Positions 12,501 through 25,099 of a DNA stretch of 64,000 nt are shown piece after piece (within the stretch, counting starts at the first letter, position 1; every line of letters starts with the position of its first letter). The DNA comes from Proteles cristata cristata (lineage: Eukaryota > Chordata > Mammalia > Carnivora > Hyaenidae). Location: positions 372,001 through 436,000 of the forward strand of contig JAESUZ010004822.1 in the NCBI GenBank assembly GCA_017311185.1. Reading direction: 5' to 3'. Under the pieces are notes generated by a model. The model saw only the letters and a list, made by a program, of their open reading frames with translations. It was not told where the DNA came from and searched no databases. Both the position numbers and the translations under genes were made by a program.

Positions 12501-15500
12501 TTCTCCAGTGAATATACATAGATATCTCCTTCTCAAGCCTTCGAGTCCACCCTTTGCCCATCAGAGCCCTGACCTTGACTTCATAGACTTACCCGGGCTG
12601 AGAGCACAGCCTTCTTTTTGGTTCTCCACTCCTTAAAGTTAGGTCCTGTGCCTGCAGGAAATGATGGCCTTTAAAATTTGCCAAAGGAGGCTGACCGACT
12701 GCCCTGCTTGGCTCTAAATTGTTGATTGCCGGGGCGCCTGGCTGGCTCAGTCGGTTAAGTGGCCGACTCTGGCTCAGGTCATGATCTCATAGCTTGTGGG
12801 TTCGAGCCCCGCGTCAGTCTCTGTGCTGACAGCTTGGAGTCTGGAGCCTGTGTCTCCCTCTCTCTTTCTGTACCTCCCCTGCTCACACTCGCTCTGTCTC
12901 AAAAAATAAATACTAAAATATATAAAAATAAAAAAATAAATGGTTGATTGCCGTGTCTGAGACTTTTTCCCATTTTGATGAACGGAGGGCTCTTAATAAC
13001 AGCCGCGCACTTCTACAGTTTTATCGTAACCGCTTCCCTTGAACCTGCTGTAAACCAGCCAGCGGTGCCCTACTACCGCACGCCGGGGACACGGGGGCAT
13101 GGGTCCTCACGGCCATCTGGCCGGGTGGGAACCTACCCCCAACTTGCACCCGCAGAGTCCACTCCCTTCGGCAGCTGCTGATACCAGGTTCTCTGCAGAC
13201 AAACCTGAGATGGAGATCTTTGTGAAAGCTATTTATTGAAGGAAGGCTGTCCGAGGATGGGGAGAGCGGACGCCCGACGGGGCAGGGGAGCAAAACTGAG
13301 CAACGATGTGGTCTCGGCAGATGCTCGCTTCAGCCTGGTTCCCGGGAAAGCTTTGGAAGACAACTTGTACCACAGAGTCGCCCTACCTTGAGGCAAGGGG
13401 CCTGGCCTTTTGTGTGCCCTGCTGAGGTCTCAGTGGCGGCTGACCGCCCCGTGGTGGTATGATGAGGGTGAAATCAGGGGCACTTTCTTGGGACCAGGAA
13501 GCTCCGAGTCCTGATTCCTGGCGAAGGAGCAGCAGTGGGCTCTTTGTGGCCGACATTCTTGGCAGCTGGAGAGTGGGGACACCGGGAGGGCGTGGGGGTG
13601 GGATCCCAGAGCGTCACTGCACACCCCATTCTCACTTCTGCCCTTGCTTCCCCCGCCCCTGCTTCTTAATTGATTAGCACATCTTGGAGGTCATTCTGGA
13701 TTTATTTACATAGGGCTGGCTTGTCCTTTTTTTTTTTTTTTTTAAATGTTTATTTCTTTTTTTTATTTAAAAAAAAAAATTTTTTTTAATGTTTTATTTA
13801 TTTCTAGGAGAGAGAGAGAGACAGCATGAGCAGGGGAGGGTTAGAGAGAGAGGGACTCACAGACGGAAACAGGCTCCAGGCTCTGAGCTGGCAGTCAGCA
13901 CAGGGCCCGACGCGGGGCTCGAACCCACGAACCGCGAGATCATGACCTAAGCGAAAGTCAGCCGCTTAACCGAATAAGCCACCCAGGCGCCCCTTAAATG
14001 TTTATTTCTGAGAGAGAGAGAGAGACAGCATGAGCAGGCGAGGGTCAGAGAGAGAGGGAGACACAGAATGTGAAACAGGCTCCAGGCTCTGAGCTGTCAG
14101 CACAGAGCCCGACGCGGGGCTTGAACCCACAAACCTTGAGATCATGACCTGAGCCGAAGTCAGGCGCTTAACTGAGTGTGCCACCCAGGCGCCCCAAGCT
14201 TGTCCTTTTTAAAAATGATGCTTATCAAAGCATGACAGATACACTGAAAGCTAACAAATCTTACATGTACACCCGATTTTCACAATGCCAGCACACCTCT
14301 ACAGCCAGCGTCCACATCAAGAGTTAGAACACGGCCAGCCCCCCAGAAGCTCCCCTGAGACACCTTCCTGAGACTCTACCTCTGACCCAGGGTGGCCACT
14401 GTCCTGTCTTCTCTCCTGGTTTGATCTGTTTGTAAGTGGAACCACCCATTTGTGCCCATTTATGTCTGCCTCCTTTCACTCAGAATGTTTGTGAGATTTG
14501 CTTATCTCATTGCACACAATGGTTATTCTCTATGCATATGTGCTCCCTGTGTGAGCACACCGCAGCTTATCCACCGTACGGTGCATAGCATTTGGCAGAC
14601 TGTTCTGGAATATCGTGAATGGTGCCATTGCTGCTGTAGATACTGCTGAATAGTTTCCCAGAGCTGTTTTCACACCAGTGTGATTCCAGCCAGCATGGCT
14701 TAGAAGTGTCCAGCACCTAACACTTTCTATCCTTTTCATGTTGGGGGAGGCGGTGTAGAATTAATTTTCTTTTTCTTTTAAATGTTTATTTCTTTTGTTC
14801 TAGAAAGAGAGAGCATGAACAGGGGATGGGCAGAGAGAAGGAGAAAGAATCTCAAGCAGGCTCCACACTGTCAACACAGAGCCCACAGGCTCCATCTCCT
14901 GAAATCAAGAGTTGGACGCTTAACCGACTGAGCCACAAGGCACCCCAAGAATTACTTTCCATTTTCCTGATGACTCATGAGGTCAGGCCTCTTTAAGTAT
15001 GTTTATTGGCCATTTGGACCCCTCTTCTGTGAAGTGTCCGTACACGTCTTTTCTATTAGCTTATCTGATTTTTCTATTAGGTCACCTGCTTTTTCTTTCT
15101 TGGTAAGGAAATACTAAGAAAATAGGAGTCCTTTCTCAGCTAAATATGTTATAAACATACATTCGTATTTGCAGAGTCTCTGCTTGCCTTTCGTTCTCCC
15201 TTTTTATTTATGTATTTTGGCTGATATATAATTGACATATAACATTGTGGAAGTTTAAGATACGTAGTGTGTTGATCTGATACATTTTTCTATTGCAATA
15301 TGTTTGTAGCCTTGGCCAGCACCTCTCTCAGGTCACATAATTATTTCCTTTTTGTGCAAAGAACCCTAACCTCAACCCTAACCCAAGCCCAGCCTAGCTC
15401 TTGAGTGCTTCCTGCAGAATTCAGTAAAATTTCAGTCTTTTGCAAGGCCCAAGTAACTCAATGTGAAGTCAAGCCCCCTCTGACAGGAAGAATATTCTAT

Positions 15501-18500
15501 TGAAACTCAGGCTTCTGGGGCACCTTGGTGGCTTAGTCGGTCAGGCTTCTGACTTCGGCTCAGGTCCTGATCTCGCAGTTTGTGAGTTCGAGCCCCGCGT
15601 CGGGCTCTGTGCTGACAGCTCAGAGCCTGGAGCCTGCTTCGGATTCTGTGTCTCCCTCTCTCTCTGCCCCTCCCCTGTTCATACTCTGTCCCTGTCTCTC
15701 TCAAAAATAAACATTAGAATAAAAAAATTTAAAAAAAAGAAACTCAAGCTTCTTAGCCTCGCAGAATGTTCTTACTCATCTATATTCCGTTCCAGCTACA
15801 GTAATTCACGTTTTCCTTTAACACCAGAAGTTCAGCTAAACCGGAAGGAAATCTAGTTGTGTGTAGTGCTGTGCGCTCAGGAAAGAGGAAGCTGGGAGGT
15901 TTACACGTGGACAGTTTAAAATGAGCCCTTTGTTTCTGGACTTTAAAGAGTGGCTCCCCCTCCCACGGGACGTGTCCTGCCCTCAGGAGCTGGCGTGTGG
16001 GCCTCTCGAGCTGCAGTGAATTTTCTTGCACTTCGTGCCCCTCAGAGCCTGGGTTCTCCCTCCGAGCAGACGCAATGGGGCCGTGAGGCCACTGAACACA
16101 GCGTCGTGTGCGAGTTGGAAGAACCCTTTGGCTTTTGATGTAAGCGCCGTAAAGAATGAATCTTACAGGGCGCCTGGGTGGCTTAGTCGGTTAAGCGTCC
16201 GACTTTCGCTTAGGTCATGATCTCGCTGTTCGTGGGTTCGAGCCCCGCGTCGGGCTCTGTGCTGACTGCCTGCTCGGAGTCTGGAGCCTTTTTCAGTCTG
16301 TGTCTCCCTCTCTCTCTGACCCTTCCCTGCTCACGCTGTCTCTCTCTCTCTCAGAAATAAATAAAACATTGAAAAAAAATTTTTAATATAAAAAAGAGAC
16401 TATGTCTTGGAAGGGGGGGAATCATAGACATGCCAGCGCTCTTTCTGAGGCTTGGCCCCCACGTTGCTCAGGGAGCCCCTGTTTGTGGACGGGCACCGCC
16501 AAGATGCACAGAGCCGGCCGTGGTGTGGCTGCAGCCCTCAGTCACCGCCACTTGGCCCCACTTTATCCTAAGCACAAGCGCACCTTGTTTCATCATGCTG
16601 GTTCATTGCACTTCATACGTGTTGAGTTCTTTAGAAATAGATTGAAGGTTTGTGGCAACCCTGCGTCGAGCACTTTCCAACAGCATTTGTTCACCTCATG
16701 TGTCTGTCACATTTTGGCAATTCTCACCATATTCCAGACGTTTCCACCATTATATTTGTTGTGGTGATCTAGGCTGAGTGGTTATGACTTACTGAAAGCT
16801 CAGAAGATGGTTAGCATTTTTTAGCAATAAAATACTTTTTTTGGATTTATTTAATTTACATCCAAGTTAGTTAGCACATAGTAGAACAGTGATTTCAGGA
16901 GTAGATTCCTTTTTTTTTTTTTTTTTAATGTTTTATTTATTTCTGAGAGACACAGAGAGAGAGAGGGAGAGACAGCGTGAGCAGGGGAGGGTCAGAGAGA
17001 GAGGGAGGCACAGAATCTGAAGCAAGCTCCAGGCTCTGAGCTGTCAGCACAGAGCCCGACACGGGGCTCAAACCCATAAACCGTGAGATCATGACCTGAA
17101 CTGAAGTCGGACGCTTAACCGACTGTGCCACTCAGTAGTGTGAGGAGTCCCAGGAGTAGATTCCTTAATGCCCTTCACCCGCTTAGCCCGTCTCCTCTCC
17201 CTCACCCCCTCCAGTAACCCTTTGTTTGTTCTCCATATTTAAGAGAGCAATAAAATAGTTTTAAATTCAGGTATGTACATTTTATTTTATTTTATTTTTA
17301 ATTAAAAAAAATTTTTTTTAATGTTTTATTTATTTCTAGGAGAGAGAGTGAGAGACAGTGTGAGCAGGGGAGGGTCAGAGAGAGAGGGAGTCACAGACTG
17401 AAACAGGCTTCAGGCTCCGAGCTGGCAGTCAGCACAGAGCCCGACGTGGGGCTCGAATCCACAAACCGCGAGATCATGACCTAAGCGAAAGTCGGACGCC
17501 CAACCGACTAAGCCACCCAGGTGCCCCTGTACATTTTTTTTTAATACATGCTGTCACACACTGAAGAGACTACAGCATAGTGTGAACATAACTTTGATAT
17601 GCACTGGGAAACCGAAAAATTCGTTTGCCTTGCAGCAGTCTATGCCCGAGCCCTCAATATTTCCGAAGTGTGCCTGTGTTCATGATCACATTACACATAG
17701 AATTCTTTAAAGAAGAGATAATATTTTCACTAATGGTGATCACTAACGATCACCAGTATTTTTCACAGCACTGTATGATCTTTAAAACATTTCTTATTTG
17801 ATTTTAAGCACCCTAGGAGAGAGACCAGGGTATAAATCCCATTTTAGAGATGAAGACACTGAGGCCCAGAGGCCTCACTTATCAATAAGTGTGAGAACCG
17901 AGGCACAAAACTGGACCTTCTGGCTCCCGGTGTGGCCATCAGTTTGTTAAACAATTTCATTTTCCTTCTCCAGTCCTGCACGCAGTTCACTGCCGGGACC
18001 GGAGGGCCTTAGTTCCTGGTTAAACTTAATAAATGTTGCCCCACAAACCCTTTTGTAAAGAAACACTTGGCAGCGCGCGTTGTCCAGTTGTTCTGTGCGC
18101 ACCATTTGTGCCAGCCTGCCGTGTAGCCTGGGGGGCAAATGTCAGAATCCTGAGAGCTGCCATGGACACGTGCTTTTCTGAAGATCTTACTCACATATTC
18201 GTTCTCTTCCTGTCTTATGCGTGTTCTGGTCTAATCACTCTGGGCCGTACAAAGGCAACTCTAACATGGATTTTTCCCTCCAGTTGATAATCTCGCAGGA
18301 AGATCAACATGGACCACACGGAGAGGACGCGATCGTGGATTTTACAGCTTCACAGAAGCTCCGAGAAAGTCGCTTTATGACATGAGTTTTGCTGGCTTGG
18401 AGAGTGCCGCTAAAGCGCTTGAGCTTGTGGTTTGTTGTTTAATGCGGTTTCTTGACAAACCAGAGTGCGAAGAACTGCTGTGGTATTCAGCAGTGAAACT

Positions 18501-21500
18501 AAAGCCTCTGTTGTAGGAATTTCCTCGAAATTTCTTTGAAACCTACTGAAGCTACGCGTACACACTCTCACCTCTGTTTCCTGTTGTCATCGTACACCCC
18601 ACCTTACGGGAAACTATGCTCCTTATTGCGTTTCAAAGAAGCATTTGGTTAGTTTTTTCAGCTTTTAAAGGGATGCGTAGTGGTCTCAATTTGTCACGAA
18701 GCTGTCCTACAAATTCTGTAAAAGTCAAAGGCTTCTGAGTCAAACAGCAGTCGGGTACACATACATCCTAGCTCCCAGAAAGGAGCACACTTTCTGCATT
18801 CTGTCACGTGGCCTTGCCAGGGCCATCATGTAACGTAGCCCCGATTATTACGGAAGTCACTCAGATGCAGGCTTTATCTATAGAAGGCAGCACGGATAAG
18901 CGAGTTTTGCAGTAAAGGTGGCTCTAAGAATAGACGTAGTTCCTAGCCATATATTCTACTTACTAAAATGTTACATGCTATAAACACCAGAAAGTGTATA
19001 TCGTCATCCTTAAAAATAAAAAATAAGTAGTATTTTTTTTTTTTTTAATTTATTTCTGAGGGAGAGAGAGACAGCGTGAGTGGGGGGGGTCAGAGAGAGA
19101 GGGAGACACAGAATCTGAAATAGGCTCCAGGCTCTGAGCAAGCTGCCAGCACAGAACCCAACGTGGGGCTCAAACCCATTAACTGTGAGATCATGACCTG
19201 AGCCGAAGTCGGATGCTTAACTGACTAAGCCACCCAGGCGCCCCAATAAATAGTATTTTTTAAAAGAGAGCACGCAGTCAGCCTCAGCACTTCATAGAAG
19301 TAATGCTGATAATAAATGCCAGTGGGCAGAGTTTACTGTCCGCAAAGCTATTTCACAGTTAAGAGCTAAGCCGTTGTCTGCTGGCCCGCTAACCACCCCT
19401 GATGCTGGTGCGCAGGGCTCAAGTTGCTCCATTACCTGCTGCTCCTTGCCGGGCTCCGCCAACAGGGGGCGCTGTAGGGGCTGGAGGAGGGGAAGGGCTC
19501 ACCTCAGAAGTCTAACAGGGATTGCGATGAATCTGTAGGTTGCTTTGGGTAATGTGGACTTTTTAACGATACTAATTCTTCCAATCCATGAGCATGGCAT
19601 ATTTGTTTTTCTGTCTGTGTCATCTCCAGTTTCTGTCAACTAGAAGAACCAGTTTGAGCCCCACTTCGCTGGGCCTCTGGGATCTGATAACCCCCACCTC
19701 TCCCCTGGGTTCTCCCAGCCCTGAGGTTAGGGGAGGGAGCTGCTTCTGGAGGCCACCCTCTGTCAGCTCAGTGTCCCTTAGTTCTCCAGTGCCTGTTTGA
19801 CCAGTGCCTCAGATTAGATTCTCTCTGTTAGAGTAACCAATGTGATTTCTCTTTTCCTAATTTGACCTTGATCAACACAGCCTTTAATGTCACAAGTTAT
19901 GTGGCAGCTAATATTAGGCGTATTTTACTGGTGAAGGAGCGGAGACATAGTACGGTGCAGGGACTTGTCTGAAAGTACACAAGCGGTGGTACACAAGCCA
20001 AGACCTATACCTTCCACTTTGAGATCCTCTGCTTTCTGTTTGATCTCCGCATTTCTCTTGCTGAATTTATTTTTTAAGTGTTTTTTTTTTAAATATTTTT
20101 ATTTATTTCTAGGAGAGAGAGAGAGACAGCGTGAGTGGGAGGGTCAGGGCACACAGGTTCCAAACAGGCTCCAGGCTCTGAGCTGGCAGTCAGCACAGAG
20201 CCCGACGCGGGGCTCAACCCACGAACCGCGAGATCATGACCTAAGCGAAAGTCGGACGCTTAACCGACTAAGCCACCCAGGCACCCCTAAGTGTATTTAT
20301 TATTTTCATTCTTTGAAAGAGAGAGTGTGCATGTGCATGTGAGCAGAGGAAAGACAGAGAAAGAGGGGGCAGAGGATCTGAAGCAGGCTCTGCACAGACA
20401 GCAGATAACCCAGTGCGGGGCTCGAACTCACAAATTGAGAGATCGTGACCTGAGTTAAAGGCAGATGCCTAACTGGCTGAGCCACCCAGGTGCCCCTGAA
20501 CTTATTTTTAAAAAACAATTTTATGCTGGGGCGCCTGGGTGGCTCAGTCAGTTAAGTGTCTGACTTTGGCTCAGGTCATGATCTCACAGTTCACAGGTTC
20601 GAACCCCGCATCGGACTTGCTGCTGTCAGCGCAGAGCCTGCTTTGGCTCCTCTGTCTCCTCCTCTCTCTGTCTCTCCTCTGCTCGCTCTCTCAAAAATAA
20701 GTAAACATTTGGGGCGCCTGGGTGGCTCAGTCGGTTAAGTGTCCGGCTTCCGCTCAGCTCATGATCTCACGGTTTGTGAGCTCGAGCCCCGTGTCAGGCT
20801 CTGTGCTGACAGCTCAGAGCCTGGAGCCTGTTTCGGATTCTGTGTCTCCCTCTCTCTCTGACCCTCCCCTGCTCACGCTCTCGCTCTCTCTCAGAAATAA
20901 ATAAAACATTTAAAAATAAAAGTAAACATTTGTTTAAAAAATAATTTTATGTTTACAGAAGAATTGCAAAGATAGTGGAGAATTCCCATAATACCCTTCA
21001 TCCAGCGTCTGCTACTGTTAACCTCTTACACACCACGGTACTTTTATCCCAACTGAAAATTAGCAGAGGTGCATTACTATTTTCAACTACAGACTCCACT
21101 CAGCTTTCTTTTCACATATACACACAAAACACAAAACCCTAGAGACTTTACTAGGACCACCCCAGCCTTCCGCCTCACATCTCTTTTTTTGTTCCCGAAT
21201 CTAATCCAAGATGCCACATCGCCTTTGGTTGTCACCTCTCTTCATCGCTCATCTGTGGCAGCTTCTTAGTGTTTCCTTATTTCTCACGACCGTGACAATT
21301 TTGAGATGTACCGTTAGGTATTTTGTAGAACTTCCCTTGGTTTGGGTTTTCTGGTAATTAGACCACGGCTGCAGATCTGGGGGAGAATACCACAAAGGGA
21401 AGTGCTCCTCCGATCGCATCACCTCGGAGGTACGCGATAGCTCGTGACTTATGACTGCCAATGGCAACCTTGATCGCTTGGTCAAAGTGGTGTCTGTCAG

Positions 21501-24500
21501 GTTTACCCACTATATGTCTTTCCTTTTCCATAAGTTATTTGTTACAAGCCAGTCACTAAATCCTCTTGCTGAACTTTTGACTTCCCACTTAATTACGGAG
21601 TTGTGCTTTCCTAACAGGTTATTATCTAGCGCTTAAAGAGTCTTGGTGTTAATGGCCGGGAATTACAAAACCTGGGATTAATGATGTTAGGAGATGTGAT
21701 CATGGAGTGCTTCTCGGGGAATTATCCATTGTACCGTCTTTGTTTTGCACCATGGTTCAACTTGGAACTTGGCTCTTTAGTCTCTGGAAGCGTATGGTTA
21801 ACGCTAGGACACCTATTTATCCTTGAGGAACTGGGATCACCTCTAACAAGCCCTGGAATACGATCAGAAGCTCAAGGTCTTAACAGTGTGCGGGAAATCA
21901 GTAAAACGAGGAAGAGCCATAGAGACATGGTTGCTGAGAATAGAGAAATTGGAGACGTTAAAGGATGTGGCTGAAGAAGTGGCGGTTTACAAGGAGGGGC
22001 TGAGAGGTGACAGGTGACAGACATACATGGAGGGGTGCGGAGATCTCAGGTAGGAGGCCAAGGAAGGGATGGGGATGGGTCGCACGAAGAGAGGTAGGCT
22101 GGATTCTGCACGTGGCTTATTGTAATATCTGCATTTTGTCTCTGAGATTCGCCGTCTCGGACAAAATAGTTACAGTTCTAGCTGCTAAATTTCACTATAC
22201 ACAGTACTTAAATGAGCTTAGACTTTCATATGAGCTGAATAAAGTAGTACAGTTGGGTTCTATAACCTTGGGTATTCACTGCTACTAAGAAGGGACTGAA
22301 GGATAATCAGAGCTCTCAAAACTTTTGGAACTTTAGCAGGGCAACATGGGGCAAATGTCGCCTTGTCAAATTCGCCGCAGACTATGGATCGTAATGTTAA
22401 CAACTTCCTAATTAAAACTATCAGACGTAAGCTATAGATTTTTATTGCATGATATTTTGTTTTAATTATATGGGATTTCTATATCTCGTGGTTAGCTAAA
22501 GAAAATAAAATCTCATCAGGGTCACTGGTTCAGAATAATGGCATTCTTCCTGGGGCTATATCTGTAAATAGATCACCTACCCAAAGCCTCCGGACTGCAC
22601 CAGGGCTGAGAATCCTGTCATTGATTGGCCTATAAACTTAACTATTTCCGTACTGTTTTTCATACTGTTTTTCTTTTTTCAAGCCAGAGCATGTTTTATT
22701 TCCAGGAATGTGAGAGGAGATTTAACAACTCTTGTGATTAATCTTGGACCTTATTTATATACTTTTAGAGTCAGTATATTTCAGTGGAGGCACAGAAAGA
22801 CAACAGACCAGTTTACAGTTTTTTGGTTTTGCTTTTTTAAAAAAAAATTATTTGTTTTTGAGAGAGAGAGCACGGGGGAGGGGCGGAGGGTGGTGGACAG
22901 AGGATCAGAAGCAGGCTCCACACTGACAGCAGAGAGCCTGATGCAGGGCTCGAACTCAAGAAACATGAGATCATGACCTGAGTCAAAGTCAGACACTTAC
23001 CTGACTGAGCCACCCAGGCGCCCCCGGTTTTTTGGTTTTTGAAATATGGAATGAAGAAGACTTTGTTCCTCTTGCCCTTCTTAGGAATAGGCCTGCTGAA
23101 AATGCCTATTTATAAATGACTGGAAAACGGGGAGCCTGAGTGGCTCAGTCCATTAAGCATCTGACCAGCTCAGGTCATGATCTCACAATTCGGGAGTTCA
23201 AGCCCCTTATCAGGCTCTGTGCTGACAGTGAGGAGCTGTCAGAGGAGCTCTGTGCTTGGGATTCTCTCTCCGCCTCTCTCTGCCCCTTATCCGTGTGAGC
23301 ACTCTCTTTCTAAAAATAAACATTTAAAAAGTGACTAGAAAAGTAACACTTGGTGGCATTAGACCATTCATATGCTTCATTGGGGGAGAACTATGTGTTG
23401 TACATTAAAATACCTATTTCAGTTATTGCTGCTGCTTGTCTCTTTGGACACATTCTTCACATATAGTGTGAGGCATCTCAAAATCTCTTGCTTAAAGTGG
23501 ATTCTTATTTGTGAGATGGGTTATGAGTCTTCTGACCGGATGAAATCGGAAGTCAGGCGTCTAGAATGGAGCGCTTGTCTGAAAGTAGTTTCTCTGACCA
23601 TTAGTCATTATTTACCAACTAGCTGGAGGGAAAAGATGACTGTGTCTGCTTTAATCAAAGCGCTGCTTCTTCCCTTTTTAACCCCCCTTAAAATCAGCTG
23701 GTGTTCGGCAAAACCGTTTATATCTAAAAACAGCCCGTCTTCAAGAAGGTACTTTTATTTTAGGAGCATGGTAGGATTGGGTTGTGCTTTATCCTGATCC
23801 TGCCTGGGAGGGGCCTGTGTCTTGGCGAGGGCTTTCTGTCAGTGGGGAACTGAAAGTCAAGTAGGTTTCATTTGTCACCAGCGCAGTACATAGCAGTGGT
23901 CACTGACCTAGATCCGTGTGATTTTGTGGCGGATGCTCTACTCTGCAATGGATTTTCCAGGCTTATCACCAGTTAGGGGGATTGGAGAGAATTGGTTAAT
24001 TGGGCATGCTCCTGCTAGGGGTTAAATATTTTGGAAAAGGTCAGCATTAGATGGGATGTCACATAGCCATGACATTGGTCCTGTGTGCTTCCTGCCAGGG
24101 GACCTTGCAAAAGAGTTAACAGACTATAAATAGACTGCCTTCTTGGACTGGTTCCTTCGGTAACCAAATCTGAACACAGAGCATCTTTGTGTGAAGGTCA
24201 TCTTGTGATGCCCTCTTGATGAGTCCCTCATATTTTTTGATATAAGCGCAAAGGGTGTCTTGCATGTCGTCAGCTTTGTGATCGCCAGCCTTTCTACACT
24301 GGTGAGGGACTCCCCACGAGGGTTGGATGGGAAATTCATGAAAAGGGGTTTTTACTGCTGTAAATATAGCTCATTTGACGTTCTGGTCTGTAGCAGGTAC
24401 AATACAGTCTGTCTCCGCGCTGCAGCTGGTTAAGTAGGCAAATTCATTCCAGAGCACGCAAGCCGAGGCGAAACTGTTCTTCCCTGACACCAATCTAAGA

Positions 24501-25068
24501 AAATGTTCTAAAGCATCACAATTCTAAAAATACCCACTGGTGAGTGTCAGACCCACTACACATCTGAGAAGAGGGGAAATAGAGAAAGCTGAGAACATAA
24601 GCCGACATCACATAAAAAGGAACTGAAATGGAAATATAAAAACCCGAAGATCTATAAAAGAAAGGGTGTATGTAGTGCTGTAAATGAGTTATTCGTCTGA
24701 CCCCAGATGTCGGTTTCCATAGTAACCATTGCTTGATTCTTTGGCACAAATATTACATGACTGCTAATATATTAAATGAGTACTTTTCTCTTTTAATTAT
24801 AGATTGGCTAAAATAATATCCTCGCTCTTTGGAAGCAGGTTTTTGGCATTGGGGGCCTTTGCTTCCCTAAATCAAAGCTGCATTAGTGCATTTTAATTTG
24901 CCTTTCTACTTCACCTTTCCCCACCCCATTTTTTTTCTTTTTTCTATTAAGATTCTTTTCAAGGAACATTAATGCATCACTGTTTGTCATAGTGAAAACC
25001 AGAAACAGACCAAGTCTTCATTAGTGAACGATTAGTGAATAAGTCATGGTATGAGGTAGACTTCTCTC

Positions 25069-25099
<31 letters not shown>

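Larger units (their letters stand above)
16590..17672 (-). mobile_element. Tigger (pogo-like) DNA transposon fossil, interrupted
   Basis: ggtttgtggcaaccctgcgt in the left part, then gcatagtgtgaacataactt, gcactgggaaaccgaaaaat and a terminus near 17672 that reads as CACAGGCACACTTCGG on the other strand, close to the Tigger terminal repeat. An L1 piece with a SINE inside it, and another SINE, split the element. Confidence 0.7.

Noticed and set aside
15360..15390. Telomere-like CCCTAA repeats (aaccctaacctcaaccctaaccc)
   Set aside because: Only three imperfect units in an ordinary L1-rich stretch; too short for an interstitial telomere block.
23372..23797. 141-codon plus-strand open frame in intron 2
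   Set aside because: No recognisable domain, low-complexity hydrophobic start and no splice signals in phase with RNF157.
24124..24339. 71-codon minus-strand open frame in intron 2, possible pseudogene
   Set aside because: No family was recognised, and there is no splice context, poly-A tail or flanking duplication.
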